A stretch of DNA of 64,000 nt from Hetaerina americana (lineage: Eukaryota > Arthropoda > Insecta > Odonata > Calopterygidae), in the NCBI GenBank assembly GCA_022747635.1, contig JAKTNV010000003.1, positions 54,112,569 through 54,176,568 of the forward strand. The letters run 5' to 3'. A program made the position numbers and the translations under genes. The notes under the pieces were generated by a model. The model saw nothing but the letters and a program-made list of their open reading frames with translations, ran no database searches and had not been told where the DNA came from. Shown here piece after piece: positions 38,161-49,545 of this stretch (the first letter of the stretch is position 1; every line of letters begins with the position of its first letter).

Positions 38161-40585
38161 CTGCCTCATATGCACCTGTGAAAATGAATCTAAGCGATGA
38201 AACGGTTCGTAAATGGACGAAATACTTTTAAACGAAAAATTCCAAAGGTTTTATTAAATTTACCATTGAAATGAAAAAATCTAGTACGCCTCGCTTGGCA
38301 TTTTCAATCTCACGGAGGGAATCGAAATTGCGAAGAAGTTAAACGCAAAAGCGTTCGGGTGAGGAAGTCATTGGTGGAAAATCGAAGACGGCAGAGAAAA
38401 TGAATAGATGCCATATTGAGATATTCAAGTTCGTGTTAGAAGTGAGCGCAGAGACGGAGAAAAATGACAATTTTTGATCATTAGAAGGGAATTTAAACGT
38501 ATTTGGATTTGAAAAATAAAATGAAACCGGTTGGAAGGGATTTATATTTTATTGAAAGGCCTTAAAATGTCATCTTATCTAAGAATATTAACATCTCACG
38601 TCTAGCCAGAAGATCGCACTTAATAAATAGTTTAAATGTTATTTCCATCATGCATATTTGCGTTTTAAGAGCAACGAATCGTATGTTAATTCAAGGTCAC
38701 CAACTTATACGTTACCCGAGGTACTTGCCACATTTTCTGTTGACAGTTATGTCAATCTACTGGTCAGTTTAGACACTTTGTCGCCCGTTTCTCACTCACA
38801 AGGGAAACCAAAGTCAAGTGTTACCTAATGACTGCTTTCAATATTCTAAAATGTTCAAATTGACCAGTAAAATGCCATCTGAGAGGTTTCCTGGGTGGTT
38901 AGCATATCGCCACCCTGATTCTATGTTTATTTCTGAAAAAAAATGATTTGTGTAAGAGTACGTCACGTACACTTACAAAAATCATTTTTTACACATAGAC
39001 TGTACGTGATATTATCTCTTCTCAGAGTCAATTTCAATGCAAAAAAAGCGTCTAGAATGAGTACTGGAGGTTTTTCCCCTAATTACCGGGGTGTTAATGC
39101 TTTAATATTGAACTAGAATGATTAGCCCGAACCAGCAGTTGGCCATCTCATGGTGGCTTGGGTTTGTGAAAGTTTTTATACTTGTGTGCCAAAAATGCCC
39201 AGTAAGATATCCGATTGATCATGACAAGGAATGCTCCTAAAGAAAAGAAAAAAGTCCTCTAAAGAATCATCTCGTTAGTTCTACGAACGTGAGAAATTCC
39301 TGAGAGATGGAAAATGACTCTGAGGAGCTCTATGCTCATTAAATTTTGACTGTTCCTTTGATAACTTATTTATACGCAGTAGCACATGCTTGATTTTTAT
39401 GAATTCATTGACAGACGCCTGTATATTCAATTTTTAAAATTAATTGATTAGATCACAGTGTCTGTAATCATCAAGGATGGACTGCTTGTAATTGTTTCGA
39501 GGAAAATCGTTCTTGTTATTTGAATTCGGATGGCAAAATCCGTGTATTCAGAGAGATATATGAAGTAATAACAAGTTGAGTGTGGATTGAATAGGAAAAC
39601 GCTACAGAAGGGGGCATTTTGAAAAGGAATTCAGCCGCGCTCACCCATTAAACAGGCTTTCATACTCTATTAGTGGGGTAGAGGAAGGAGGTAGATCTGC
39701 TTTAAATCTCGTGATAATATGACGGTGACATACATCTATCCTTGCTATAATCATTACGATATTAACTGAGTCCAGCGGGCTGTTACTAAACTGGTGGAAC
39801 AGGACGGAACTCTCGCAATGACTGGCAATCATAAGTGCAAGAAAACCATCAGCGGGCGATTCAGATTCGAGATTCCTTCACATGGGACAAACAGAGTCAT
39901 CTGGCAGTAACGGTTGTAAGAACACAATTTTTATTTTCTTAATATCTCGTTTTCATTTTAAACGCAACAGAAAATAGTTTTAAAACGAAGCGTTCGAAGT
40001 TTTCTGAGAAGGAATACATGAATCGCAGCCCTATGTTTCAATTCTTCATGGAAGTTGGGAAATTAACATGAAGAATTTGGCAATTCTGCTCAGACATAAG
40101 AGCCTCCTTCGTCGACCCAAGGCCAACCTTTCAATCGTGCAGGACTTCTCTGAACCGATCTGGGGTCCGTTACACGGCGGAAGCGGTGAGTAAGGTAGCG
40201 AAGAGGATACTCGACCACTGTAGGCCTTTTTTAGGGTAGAGAGTAGGTCACCTAGTGGGCCGCTAATATCTGGGGAAAACACAGATAAAATCATTAATAA
40301 ACATATAAATGAAACGGAAAATACTAGCATTGATGTAGGAAGACATTTCACTCACACTTCTCCGCAAATGCGTCCTAAATTACAGTTAGATAAAAAGTCA
40401 TTAATACGGGCGTCATTCAAAATAAAAATAACCTATTCTTGTACTAAATCGGAGAAGCCTCAAAAATAAGACAGCGGACCTCGAGTACATAATCCCAAGT
40501 TATTCTGCTAATATAAAAAAAACTTCTTCCTCTCAATGAACAAACAAACAAATTTACACGTAAAAATAATAACAAATCAAAATAA
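38161..40585. other. AT-rich sequence without recognised genes
   Basis: Apart from the palindrome at 38938-38990 no structure was recognised. The open frame at 40046-40351 (minus, 101 codons) shows no known domain. Confidence 0.4.
38938..38990. repeat. Near-perfect palindrome, 26-bp arms with a 1-nt centre
   Basis: 38938-38963 pairs with 38965-38990 with two mismatches. The outer flanks CTATGT and ACACATAG also oppose each other, so a larger, more decayed foldback may once have existed. Confidence 0.85.
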
Positions 40586-40667
40586 TTGACATTGAGTTTA
40601 ATCTCCCTGGTATCGATTGGGACAACAAAAGCGTTTAATCTCAGACTCGCGATTTCTCTATTGAAAA

Positions 40668-40967
40668 TTGGTTCAAAGGAACTCCCTCCATCAAACTCTA
40701 GGCATGCCCACCCGTGAAAAGAACAAATTGGACCTATTTCTTACAAACACACCTAAACATATTATGAGTATATCAACTGACGAGGGCCTGAGTGACCATA
40801 AAGCAGTTAATATCAACTTGGACATAGAAGTAAAAAAGATTGTAAAACCAAAAAGAAAAATTTATAATTACCTGAAAGCAGACTTTGAAACTTTTACCAG
40901 TAAATTAAACTCTTCACTACACGAACTCAAAACGCGCTTAATTCATGCCACCGTGGAAGAAACTTGA
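40668..40967 (+). pseudogene. LINE endonuclease C-terminal part
   Basis: This is the longest open piece of the LINE. It carries NKLDLFLTN, then GLSDHKAVNINLDIEVKK and the following KPKRKIYNYLKADFETF. The SDH motif is complete, but the N-terminal catalytic residues lie upstream in a different frame, so no functional enzyme is encoded. Confidence 0.75.
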
Positions 40968-41229
40968 ACACAATTTCTTAATATCATGCAGAAAGGCATC
41001 ACAGATTTCATCCCTATATAATACGGTAAAGCAAGTCGCGACCCCAGGTGGTACAATAAAGACTTAAGAAAAGCCCTTCGAAAGGAGAGAATGTTACACC
41101 CTAGGTAAAGAAAGCAGGCATGAAAACATTATCCTCGGAAAATAAACATTTATGGGACAAGCATAGAACCTCTACAATTGAAACCAAAGCACTATTACGT
41201 AGCGACTTACAAGGCTTAAAAATCTAAAG

Positions 41230-41477
41230 TACTTTTCTAGTGAAATATTGGTGCTTTTAAAGGAACAAGATGTTGTGACGAAATACCGTACATACAATGT
41301 CACAGGCATTCGTAGTCGTGCGCGACGCGCCGCAGTCCACGAGGTTAAAGCCAACTTTAAACACTTATGGTGATTATACTTTGACAAATTCCAAAAAAAC
41401 TGCGGGAGATGCCGCAACGGTAACTTTTAACGGAGTCCGGAATCTCCCACAGTTTCTTTGGAATTTACTTTTCTAGT
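41230..41477. mobile_element. Insert in the LINE: 12-bp target duplication and terminal hairpin
   Basis: TACTTTTCTAGT occurs at 41230-41241 and again at 41466-41477. Removing one copy and the 224 bases between restores the LINE sequence running into DTDPKAFW. The insert carries no tRNA-like promoter that I can see and no protein. Its right end is a hairpin: 41386-41413 pairs with 41439-41466 (25 of 28, 25-nt loop). Confidence 0.75.
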
Positions 41478-41683
41478 ATTTGGACACTGACCCTAAAGCT
41501 TTCTGGTCATATTTTAGAGAAATAAAAGAGGGTAAACAACCCATTATTTTTTAAAAGATAGTCACTATTTCGTTCATACTGACAATGAGGGAAAAGCTAA
41601 CATTCTAAATTTATTCTTTCGAAGCGTTTTCATGAACGATGTCGCCCCTGCATATCTCCAAGAAACAATACATATCTATATCT

Positions 41684-41940
41684 AAGTAATACCCCGCAAG
41701 CCGCCTCAAGGGCTTGTGGTGGGGGGTGTTAGGCCACCACCCGTAAAAGAGAACAAAATTACATGCAAAATCAACACATCCATGTAAGCCTATACCCACA
41801 GTGGTGTATAAATTCATGCAAAAACCCTTTCAACCTACACGCATGCAAACGCACCTACAATCAGCTAACAAACAATTGCACCTTAGGATGCAGTAAAATT
41901 TTATCTAATAACGTGCAAGCTAGAATTTGAAATATAGGAA
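41684..41940 (-). repeat. Family C repeat copy (uninterrupted)
   Basis: On the minus strand it reads GATAAAATTTTACTGCATCC, CTAAGGTGCAATTGTTTGTT, TTTGCATGCGTGTAGGTTGA and ends CCTTGAGGCGGCTTGCGGGG. This copy shows the sequence that the nested mariner at 32905-33820 split. Confidence 0.75.
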
Positions 41941-42255
41941 GGAATAACTCCGCTACCACATGGACGTGCAGCATACAACAATCTCCTCCCACAAGGAAGC
42001 AGGTAGGGAATGAGACCCAACGTTGAAGTTAGCGGGAGGGTCCTCTCACAGAGAGAGAGATGAGGGATGGAAGGGAAAACTTAAAAAACAGACAAAGCAG
42101 ACTAAGCAATACTGTTAAGAGCAGCATATTATTTAATGACCTTCTAATGTGGTCATGCAAGAAGGGTTTTGACAACTAAACATTCACAATCCCATCAAAC
42201 AGAAAGAAGTACGCTTTCTAAGGTATAACCTAATATTATTCATTCAAGTTTAATT

Positions 42256-42501
42256 AGGGTAGTGGTAATTCAGTGGGCAAAGTGCCAGGTTACTGACCGG
42301 AGAAACCAAGTAAGTTTCCCGGGGCACAGAAGGGGGCACCAAACGGAGTCATTTTGAAAGTAGCTCAACTTTGAGGGAAATCACAGGCAGTATAGAGAGA
42401 TGAGATGGCCCCCTGACCCTGGCGTTGTGAATTTCAAACGATTCATACGAGGCGAACTTTACCCTCACCAATCAAAACAATCTTTCGGTCGACTACTGTG
42501 A
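42256..42501 (+). repeat. SINE-B copy, old and diverged
   Basis: The tRNA-like head GGGTAGTGGTAATTCAGTGG and TACTGACCGGAG align with SINE-B, as do GGCCCCCTGACCCTGG, TTGTGAATTTCA, CTCACCAATCAAA and the end GACTACTGTGA. The B box is damaged. Overall order and spacing match the full copies at 26534 and 54520. Confidence 0.7.
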
Positions 42502-43845
42502 AATGGTTACCCCAGGTGTTTTAGGGCCAGATATTAAATATACATTTTTATACTTTTCAGTCTGAACTGTGTTGCGTCAACACTCTTTCCTCCCAGTAAT
42601 CACACCCAATTTGCTCCAGCATGACCAAATATTTTTTCTCTCGCTTGAACATGAAATTCGGATGATGGAAAAGAAAGCCTGATATCTCTATGACTACTTT
42701 AGGGTGTGGCAACAATGTCATTGATCGCCCTGACCCTGTCCCATGAATGGTTTATTTTGGTCGCGAATAGCACGTGGTTATTTGATTTACAAGATGAAAA
42801 TTAATTATCCAACCAGAGGCGGGTAACGCGATGTGTACGACGCTTTCAGCTAAATAGTAGGCTGCGGTTTCTAATTACACAATGAGATTGAATGATATTA
42901 TGTCAGCTATAGATTTTTCACTAAATGTTTCATTAAGATCAGATAAGTTGGTTAGTCTTTGCGAAATGAGCTTATATGCGATTTAACCACTGCCGTGGGT
43001 GCCCATTAATTGATCGACTCTATTTTTTGATAAAGCTTTTTATCCTCAAAAAGGGGGATGTTTTCTCAAAATTAGTGTGATTGCTCACGTATTGTAATTT
43101 CTTCTTGAACACGGTCGTGTATGGGTACCTATAAGTAATAGTTCAACTTCTAACAGTGATAACTAAATCCTCTACTTTGGCCTAATTAAATGTCTTTAAA
43201 ACTTTACTGAGTGATAATCTTGTAACTTTAAAACTATTAAACCGTAGAAAGAAAAGAAGTGAGATCAGAAAAACTACAAATCAAGTTCGTGACATAAATA
43301 GCAGTAAACTCATGTTCTGTCTGCGGGAGGGCTTTGTTACTATTCGTTCGGGGCACACCGTATCGTCTCGCGTAAACAAAAAAGAATAATGCGGACGAGG
43401 GTAATACATTTTACAACAAGGAGGGAAGAAGACATTTTTTGGTAAGCATGCTAGTAATCACCATTTTTAATAAGAGTGCGAAATGGCCGTTTTTTAAATA
43501 TTAGAAAAGGTTATGAAGAACTCTCAATTGGAAAATAATTGAAAAATACAATATAAATGGGATTCAATAAAGAAACAGCTAAAAGGTGAAACAGTGAAGT
43601 CTGTAGCAATTCACATGATCTCCTCATTTTTGGAAAAGGTTTGTTTCTGGTACACATAATGGAATATAATATACTTTAATGTTGTGTTGGATGATATATC
43701 CCATTTAATATTTAATGTGTAGCAGGAAAACGTTAACAAAAATAACACAAACGGGATTACTGTGGATAAACCATCAACTTTAAACACACGTCTCCTTTGG
43801 ATAATATATTAATCTAATAGAAAGGAGTGCAATTGAATTATCAAC
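42502..43845. other. AT-rich sequence, nothing recognised
   Basis: No gene or repeat was recognised. Confidence 0.45.
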
Positions 43846-46330
43846 TCACCGCGACTCCAGAGAATAAGCAGGGGAGTCCGTTGCCCACTCGGCCCGGAGA
43901 TGGACCGACGATCCCTCAAGCGCCACACCTATGTTCCCCTTAATGTCCGCCCGAGGATGCCCAAAGACGAAGGGATGAACAGACGAAATGGGTTCCCTCG
44001 CGGAGTTCTCTTCCTCTTCACACTCGCCCCCCACCCTCAGACCGTCATACACACACGAACCCTTCGCAACACGGTCGCCGCCGAATCCTGAAACTCCGGA
44101 ACAAGTTATCCGTTCCGGCGGCTGAAGTGATTATGTGGCAAGATAATGCTTTGGGTTGCGGTGTCCGTCAGTGCGAGCGGTTACTTTTTGGCAGGCACGA
44201 GCATCTTCAATGCCTTCTCCCACCCTCGCCGCTGCCTTATAACATTATCGTCCACTTGAAACGCCGAAAGGACGGGCATTCCATTGAATGCACCAGAAAT
44301 CCGTTCCTTCGTGCCCGTCGTCCGCGCTCGTAGGTATCCCAACCTGTTCGCACTCCAAACTTGGGGCCGTGGTGGGGAGTAGCGAGCGGTCCCTTACGCC
44401 TGCAATTCGCTAAGCGTGAAAGACGAAAAAGTTTTCTGTCGCCCTCCTATCACATTTCACAAACGTCGGTAGCGTTTTATCTCAGTCGCCAGTTGTCTTT
44501 CCCACCCTTTCACTCTCGATTTTCTCTTTCAGTGGAGGATGCTCATAGTCATGCTGCTCACATACAGAGGCTTCTTCCGTGCCGTATCCCCTCCTATCCT
44601 CCTTAAGCCGCGACGATGTACGACGTCGGAGAACCTGGGAAAGTTCCAAGGGAGGAGCCCAATGGAACCCACCGAGGGCTGGACAACGAAGCCTGTTTTT
44701 GAGTATTACATTAATGTAACTTATGGGGAGGGTCAGTCGGGTCAGAGGGATTAGGGTCGGAGAGCACGGAGAGAAGGGATTGTCCAATATGACCCAACGT
44801 CTGAAGTCTCCCCGGAGTCTCTTCCTGCTACGAATGGGCTACACGACGATGGCAGATGCGGACTCCTCGTCCAGGAGGAGAGGGAACGGGAGCGTGAGTT
44901 ACGATGACTCCCGAGGGGACAAAGAAAGGGGCTCGGAGAGGCGTGCCATTTCACACACGCCTCGAAGGGGGACCGAGACGATTTCAGGGTTGGGGGCTGT
45001 GGAGAAAAGGGTTATTCCCCACTCTGAAGTCTTTTGACGGCGTCGAACTCGGCGAAATATGGTGCAACTTGATATAAATCGTCGGTCAGTTGTCAATGGG
45101 GATCTGAAATTTACTCCGCTCTTCGATATCTTCGATTGGCTCCTTTCGAATTGTAGGGAAGTATTTCTGAGCGGAAACGGAATATCACGACTTCCGAGGG
45201 AAGGGTGGGGGCAGTGGGAGGGACGTGGAGAGGATAGAGATACTTGGTTCTTGATTACACCAGCCCCGGAATGCTAAAACTTGCCAATAGCGGAGAATGG
45301 TCGGCATGTGAGAGCGGGAGCGTCACACCGACGTGTCCTGGATGCATTTTAATCCGAAAAAATTCTGATGATTCCGAAAATAAGATGACAAGTGAGAGAT
45401 TGGCGCAATTATGATGTTACGCTCTGTAATTACGGGCAAGCGCGAGTCGTAAATCGGGCTGATCACACGGGGTTTTGGGAGGAAAGCTCGTGATGAGCTC
45501 TTAAGAGCAATTCGTCACGGCGCACTAGATTTCTTCCTCGTCTCCGCGCGCAAAACTGGAAACCCTCCGGGGAACGAGAGGCGCGTGTCCGCCCGAAGAT
45601 CCTGAGAAGGGGAACGGGACAAACTGAAAAAGGGCGTGGAAGGGTTGGGGTAAGGTCAGGGGGGGGAGAGGGGATGAAATGAGGGGATATTTTTAGGCGA
45701 AGAGATTAGAGGAATTGACCACCAAAATCGTCGATCTCAGCAAAAGGGAAGAGTGAGGCATGGAGAAGTGAAGGCGGGAAACAGCGCGACGACGCGCGTG
45801 AGAGTCGAGATGGTTTCACCCACACACAGGTTGGCAGGAAGAGAGGAGACGGCAGGGTGAGCGGGCTAAGGAGGGCTCGTACCACTGCCAGTACGTCCAC
45901 GACGGCCGCGCACAGCAAACTGAAGGGAAGCGAGCGATCGGCTTTCGGTCGGCGCGCGCGAGTGTTGTGTCGAGTGGGGAAGCGACGGCGCAACTCCCGC
46001 CAACTCCACCCTCACCTCGTCCCCCACACTCCCTCTCGTCACCCCCTCTCTCTGTACTCGGTCTAACTCTCCCGGCCTCCTCTTCTCTCGGTCGCCCTAT
46101 CCCGCCGCTGCTCCCTTCTCGGTTGTCCGCAGGCTTCTAGGGTCATAAGGGGATAAGACAGGTGGGCGACGTGTGGAGACGGGACTCCTCTTGGGGAGCG
46201 GTACGGGCTCGAATCCAGGCTGCGGCTTTCCATTAAAAATTCTCTCTCCCTTTGGGACCGATAACTATTATCCAACTTCGTGATACCCAATTCGCTGGAC
46301 GTCTGGACGACCCGTAATGCTCGATCGTCA
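43846..46330. other. Largest GC-rich block; no protein recognised
   Basis: Strong change of composition from the AT-rich flanks, with many CpGs and several CT- or GA-rich tracts (for example 44490-44535, 46010-46110). Numerous overlapping open frames on both strands (up to 104 codons) lack recognisable domains. A pyrimidine tract ending in CAG near 46130 could be a 3' splice site. A promoter and non-coding first exon is the plainest guess, but nothing proves it. Confidence 0.35.
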
Positions 46331-47949
46331 ACACACTCTCATTCTCTAATTATCTCGTGGCTGCTTTAGATGGTCTAGAGCTCAATCACTCTTTCGGAGT
46401 TGATATTAAATTGCGAAACTCTCGACTTGCTCCAAGTCGTGGTGAGATGTAATCTGAAATTGATACAGCGCAAAAAATTCAATTATGGATTGATGCGAAA
46501 CACCGTGATCTGGAAAAGCCTCTTATAACTAATCAGCTCTATTCTTTTTAACTGAACTTATACTAAGCATTAAGTATTAAATAATAATTTCTCTTTGTAC
46601 CAATTATTTAATAAAGGACATATATCTAGATGTATTTAAAAATATTTAATTATGACCATTTTCATCATTAGCCAAGTACGAAAACATATCTCACAATATT
46701 TGTGAAATCATATGCCCATATTCTAAAAAATTAAGCGCTAAAAGAAACATGATTTTATTTGCCGCTTAGGAAGACTGGTAACGTTGATATTTTATTATGT
46801 TTGTGTTTTGAACATTGCATTTTTGAATGGTTATTAAATGGAAATAAAATATTTCCTGGACTTATTATATAATTAAATTGTCTCATAAATGCCGGTTCTT
46901 CAGCTGTTTCGATGAAGAAGAATGCAGCAATATTTTTTGGTAAAAATAAATTAAAATTTAATGCTTAATCCCAGAGATATGCCCACCAAGTAAGTTTAAC
47001 TTATTAAATTGGATCAATAAAATATTTTAATAACCTAAAAATAATTATAAAAATATAAATTTTTAATTTTTTTTGAAAAAAAATATATTTCATTGCTAAG
47101 ATTGTTTCTCTATTACGTCTCACCTTTGAATCAGATTTCATTTGAAATTCTTCTACTGCTGTAATGAGATAATATTTTTGAGAACAATAAGTTTCAAATA
47201 CGAAAAGAAAATTTCATAGGATCAAATTTTGCCTTTAAACTGGCGTTTGATAGTTTCAGTGAATACTAAATATCAATGAGAATTTACGCGGGAGGTTTTA
47301 GCGAGAGCATTTGAAATACTGATGAGTGCGTTTATCATTTCCTCGATGTTTTGTCTTAATTTACTTTAATATACTAATATACCTGAAGAGACAGCATCAT
47401 TCCATAAGTTTGTGTGACTGTATATAGGTACACACACAGATACACACACTCAAACCAACAAACACACACACACACACACAAGGTTTGTATAAATATTTTC
47501 GGGAAATATTTTGGAAAAATAGATTTATTTCAGATTTGCTACATTATTAATCAAAAATTGGCAATATTCCACAAAATGAAATTTAATGCGACCGTTTATT
47601 TTGTGGAAAATTGTCAATTTTTATTTAATTATGAGATTCTACCATATCGCACATGAAACGTCTCTTTTTTTAGATTTGCTATAATGCCTCCAAATTCTTC
47701 AAAGTACATCCCTTGAGCATCGAGAGATTTTTTTTCTTTTCGCGGCTTTTCATCGACTCAAAGACTCCCTGGTTGGCGGAATCCGGAAGGTCCTTAAGGA
47801 ATGACATGCAAACTTCTTTGACGCACTCGGGTTCCATGTTGGCGTCGTTTGGGGGAAGATTTACCTTATGGGAATAAGAAATAGTTCGTTGGTTCCAAGT
47901 CATAGAGATTAATCATGTTTGTTGGTTCCAAGTCATGAGATGGAATTAA
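46331..47949. other. AT-rich sequence; short (CA)n run
   Basis: A CA-rich run lies at about 47430-47480. A small direct duplication of GTTGGTTCCAAGTCAT lies at about 47888-47936. No gene was recognised. Confidence 0.4.
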
Positions 47950-48486
47950 GGAGATTCGGAAATGGTCGCGATGTCGTTTTTTGTCATTTGAGTGCTTTCG
48001 GGACGAGTTAATTGTAGATCATTCACATCGCCAAGTTTTAAGTGAAAATAGTTTGATCTATCATCTTTCAAATTCCAATACTATCAGCAATCGGGTGCAA
48101 ACTTAACGGTCTGAATATAGCACTTCACCTACACGTTGCACGTTGTCTTCGGTTCTTGGCGTCGACGGCCGTCTAGCGCTGGGCTCGTCCTACAGATGTC
48201 TTGGCCATATTTGAAGAGCTTGTGCCACTTAAAAGCTGCAGTTTGTGATATGCTTTCACGTTTGAACACTTGGTGAATCATGCCCACCGTCAAGCACCAG
48301 ATTTATCAAGTCTAACGTGAAATTTGATGACGTACCTCTGTTTAATTATTCGCTTTATTTAGTGCTTGTACAGAGTCACTCGATAGGGGTCCGCTAAAAA
48401 CACGAGCTAGTCCAAACGAACGTTCGTCGGCGACGTACAGTACAGTAACGTAAGGATAATATTGTTTTAGATACTTTTTAAACAAT
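47950..48486 (-). mobile_element. Mariner-like transposon fragment, same family as 7758-8171
   Basis: The minus strand begins with TTGTTTAAAAAGTATC, then AGTGACTCTGTACAAGC and GTGTTCAAACGTGAAAGC, parallel to the copy at 7758. Pieces of the helix-turn-helix region follow in shifting frames: KWHKLF-like, VGEVLYSDR, IADSIGI, QTIFT and LVPKAL. It fades near 47950. No catalytic domain is recognisable. A (TA)n array adjoins the 5' end. Confidence 0.7.
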
Positions 48487-48487
48487 C

Positions 48488-48521
48488 TATATATATATAT
48501 ATATGTATATATATGTGTATA

Positions 48522-48613
<92 letters not shown>
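48488..48613. repeat. (TA)n microsatellite
   Basis: TA units with a few TG interruptions at one side, lying between the mariner fragment and the Penelope tail. Confidence 0.97.
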
Positions 48614-48614
<1 letters not shown>

Positions 48615-48720
48615 CACTTTTTGAAAGTCTCACGGACGTGAATAATAATGTATAACACTTAGCACTAGTGGACACAGACAAAAACACAGAAACACACAAA
48701 AAAGAGACTAACTATTTTTC

Positions 48721-48754
48721 GAATTTTCGGTGGTCGTTACCACCTTTATCAAGG
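48721..48754 (-). ncRNA. Hammerhead-ribozyme-like motif in the Penelope tail (decayed)
   Basis: On the minus strand CTTGATAAAGGTGGTAACGA is followed by CCACCGAAAATTC. It resembles the hammerhead core CUGAUGA, stem II, GAAA: a five-pair GGTGG/CCACC stem sits between a UGAU-containing strand and GAAA. Two core bases differ (C3 to U and G8 to A) and one A is extra before the stem. Hammerheads are known from Penelope-like elements. This copy would be inactive if it is one. Confidence 0.4.
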
Positions 48755-48926
48755 AAGAGAGGGACAGAACTGAAGGGAATACGATGGCTGGAGCGGTGGA
48801 TGGAAGGGGAAGGTGGGGAGAGAATTCCGAAGGGACGGGTTTGGAGGGGCAGCGTTAGAAGGGTGGGGAAAATGTAGAAGGCGATGGGGGTGGAAGGGGG
48901 ATGAAAATATAATTGAAGGAGGGTAA

Positions 48927-49529
48927 TTAATGCCTAATATTAATTCCTGGCCAGTTCCAGGACTCCAAGAGCCAGACGAAGGATTGCTCTAATGTTTTCA
49001 GTTTCAGAGGAGGATCAGAGGGTGGGAGGGATGCTATGATGGATACACTATAGCATTTATCAAAGGGAGTGTTGTGTTCGGAGGCGTGTTTGGGGATAGG
49101 GAGCATATCAATTAAGGAAGAGTTTTTGCATGAGGCTCGGTGGTTGTTGATTCTGATATTGAGGGGTGTGGTGCACTGCCCAATATAATAGGCAGGGCAA
49201 AGTTGGCACTTCAGAAGGTACACTACATTGCTAGATGTGCAAGTAGAGGAGGGAATTGGTGGGAGAGAGTTAAAAAGCGGGTGGGAGAGGGATGGGATTT
49301 TGGTTTTGAAAATAGGGCATGTTTTGCATCTGGGTTTATTGCATGGCGTTGGAGTGGTTTTAGGACGGGTTGGGGATTTAAGGAGTGGATTTGTTGATTT
49401 GAGGAGATCGGATAGGTTGGCGGGGCGTTTGAAAGTAACTGAAGGGCATTTGGGAAACAGGTCGGCGGTGGCATTATGATTTTTTAGGATAGGGTAGAGG
49501 TATTTCAGGATTGATCGTAGAGATTCTAA
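48927..49529 (-). pseudogene. Penelope GIY-YIG endonuclease
   Basis: The frame is open from 49529 (LESLRSILKYLYPILKNHN) to the stop at 48927. It contains the cysteine motif CNKPRCKTCP, then SSNVVYLLKC, CPAYYIGQCTTPLNIRINNH, and near the end LEQSFVWLLESWNWPGINIR. These are the GIY-YIG core (here VVY...YIG), the conserved Arg, and the EQ...PGIN terminus typical of Penelope. The open frame continues 5' past 49529 as antisense of the reverse transcriptase, which is not genuine coding. The piece is intact in itself but cut off from its reverse transcriptase by the inversion. Confidence 0.88.
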
Positions 49530-49545
49530 CCTCTTTCTTGGTCTC

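Larger units (their letters stand above)
40586..41690 (+). mobile_element. CR1-like LINE fragment (endonuclease and linker), interrupted
   Basis: The remains of the endonuclease begin with FNLPGIDWD (family GDFNLPGIDW). In another frame follow MPTREKNKLDLFLTNTPKHI and GLSDHKAVNI, the SDH catalytic motif of APE endonucleases. A basic linker follows. After an insertion at 41230-41477 the pre-RT linker resumes: DPKAFWSYFREIKEGKQPI, DNEGKANILNLFF and FMNDVAPAYLQE. The reverse transcriptase itself is absent; the element stops where a family C copy begins in opposite orientation. Stops and frameshifts are frequent. Clade assignment (CR1/L2/Rex group) is by motif likeness. Confidence 0.78.
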
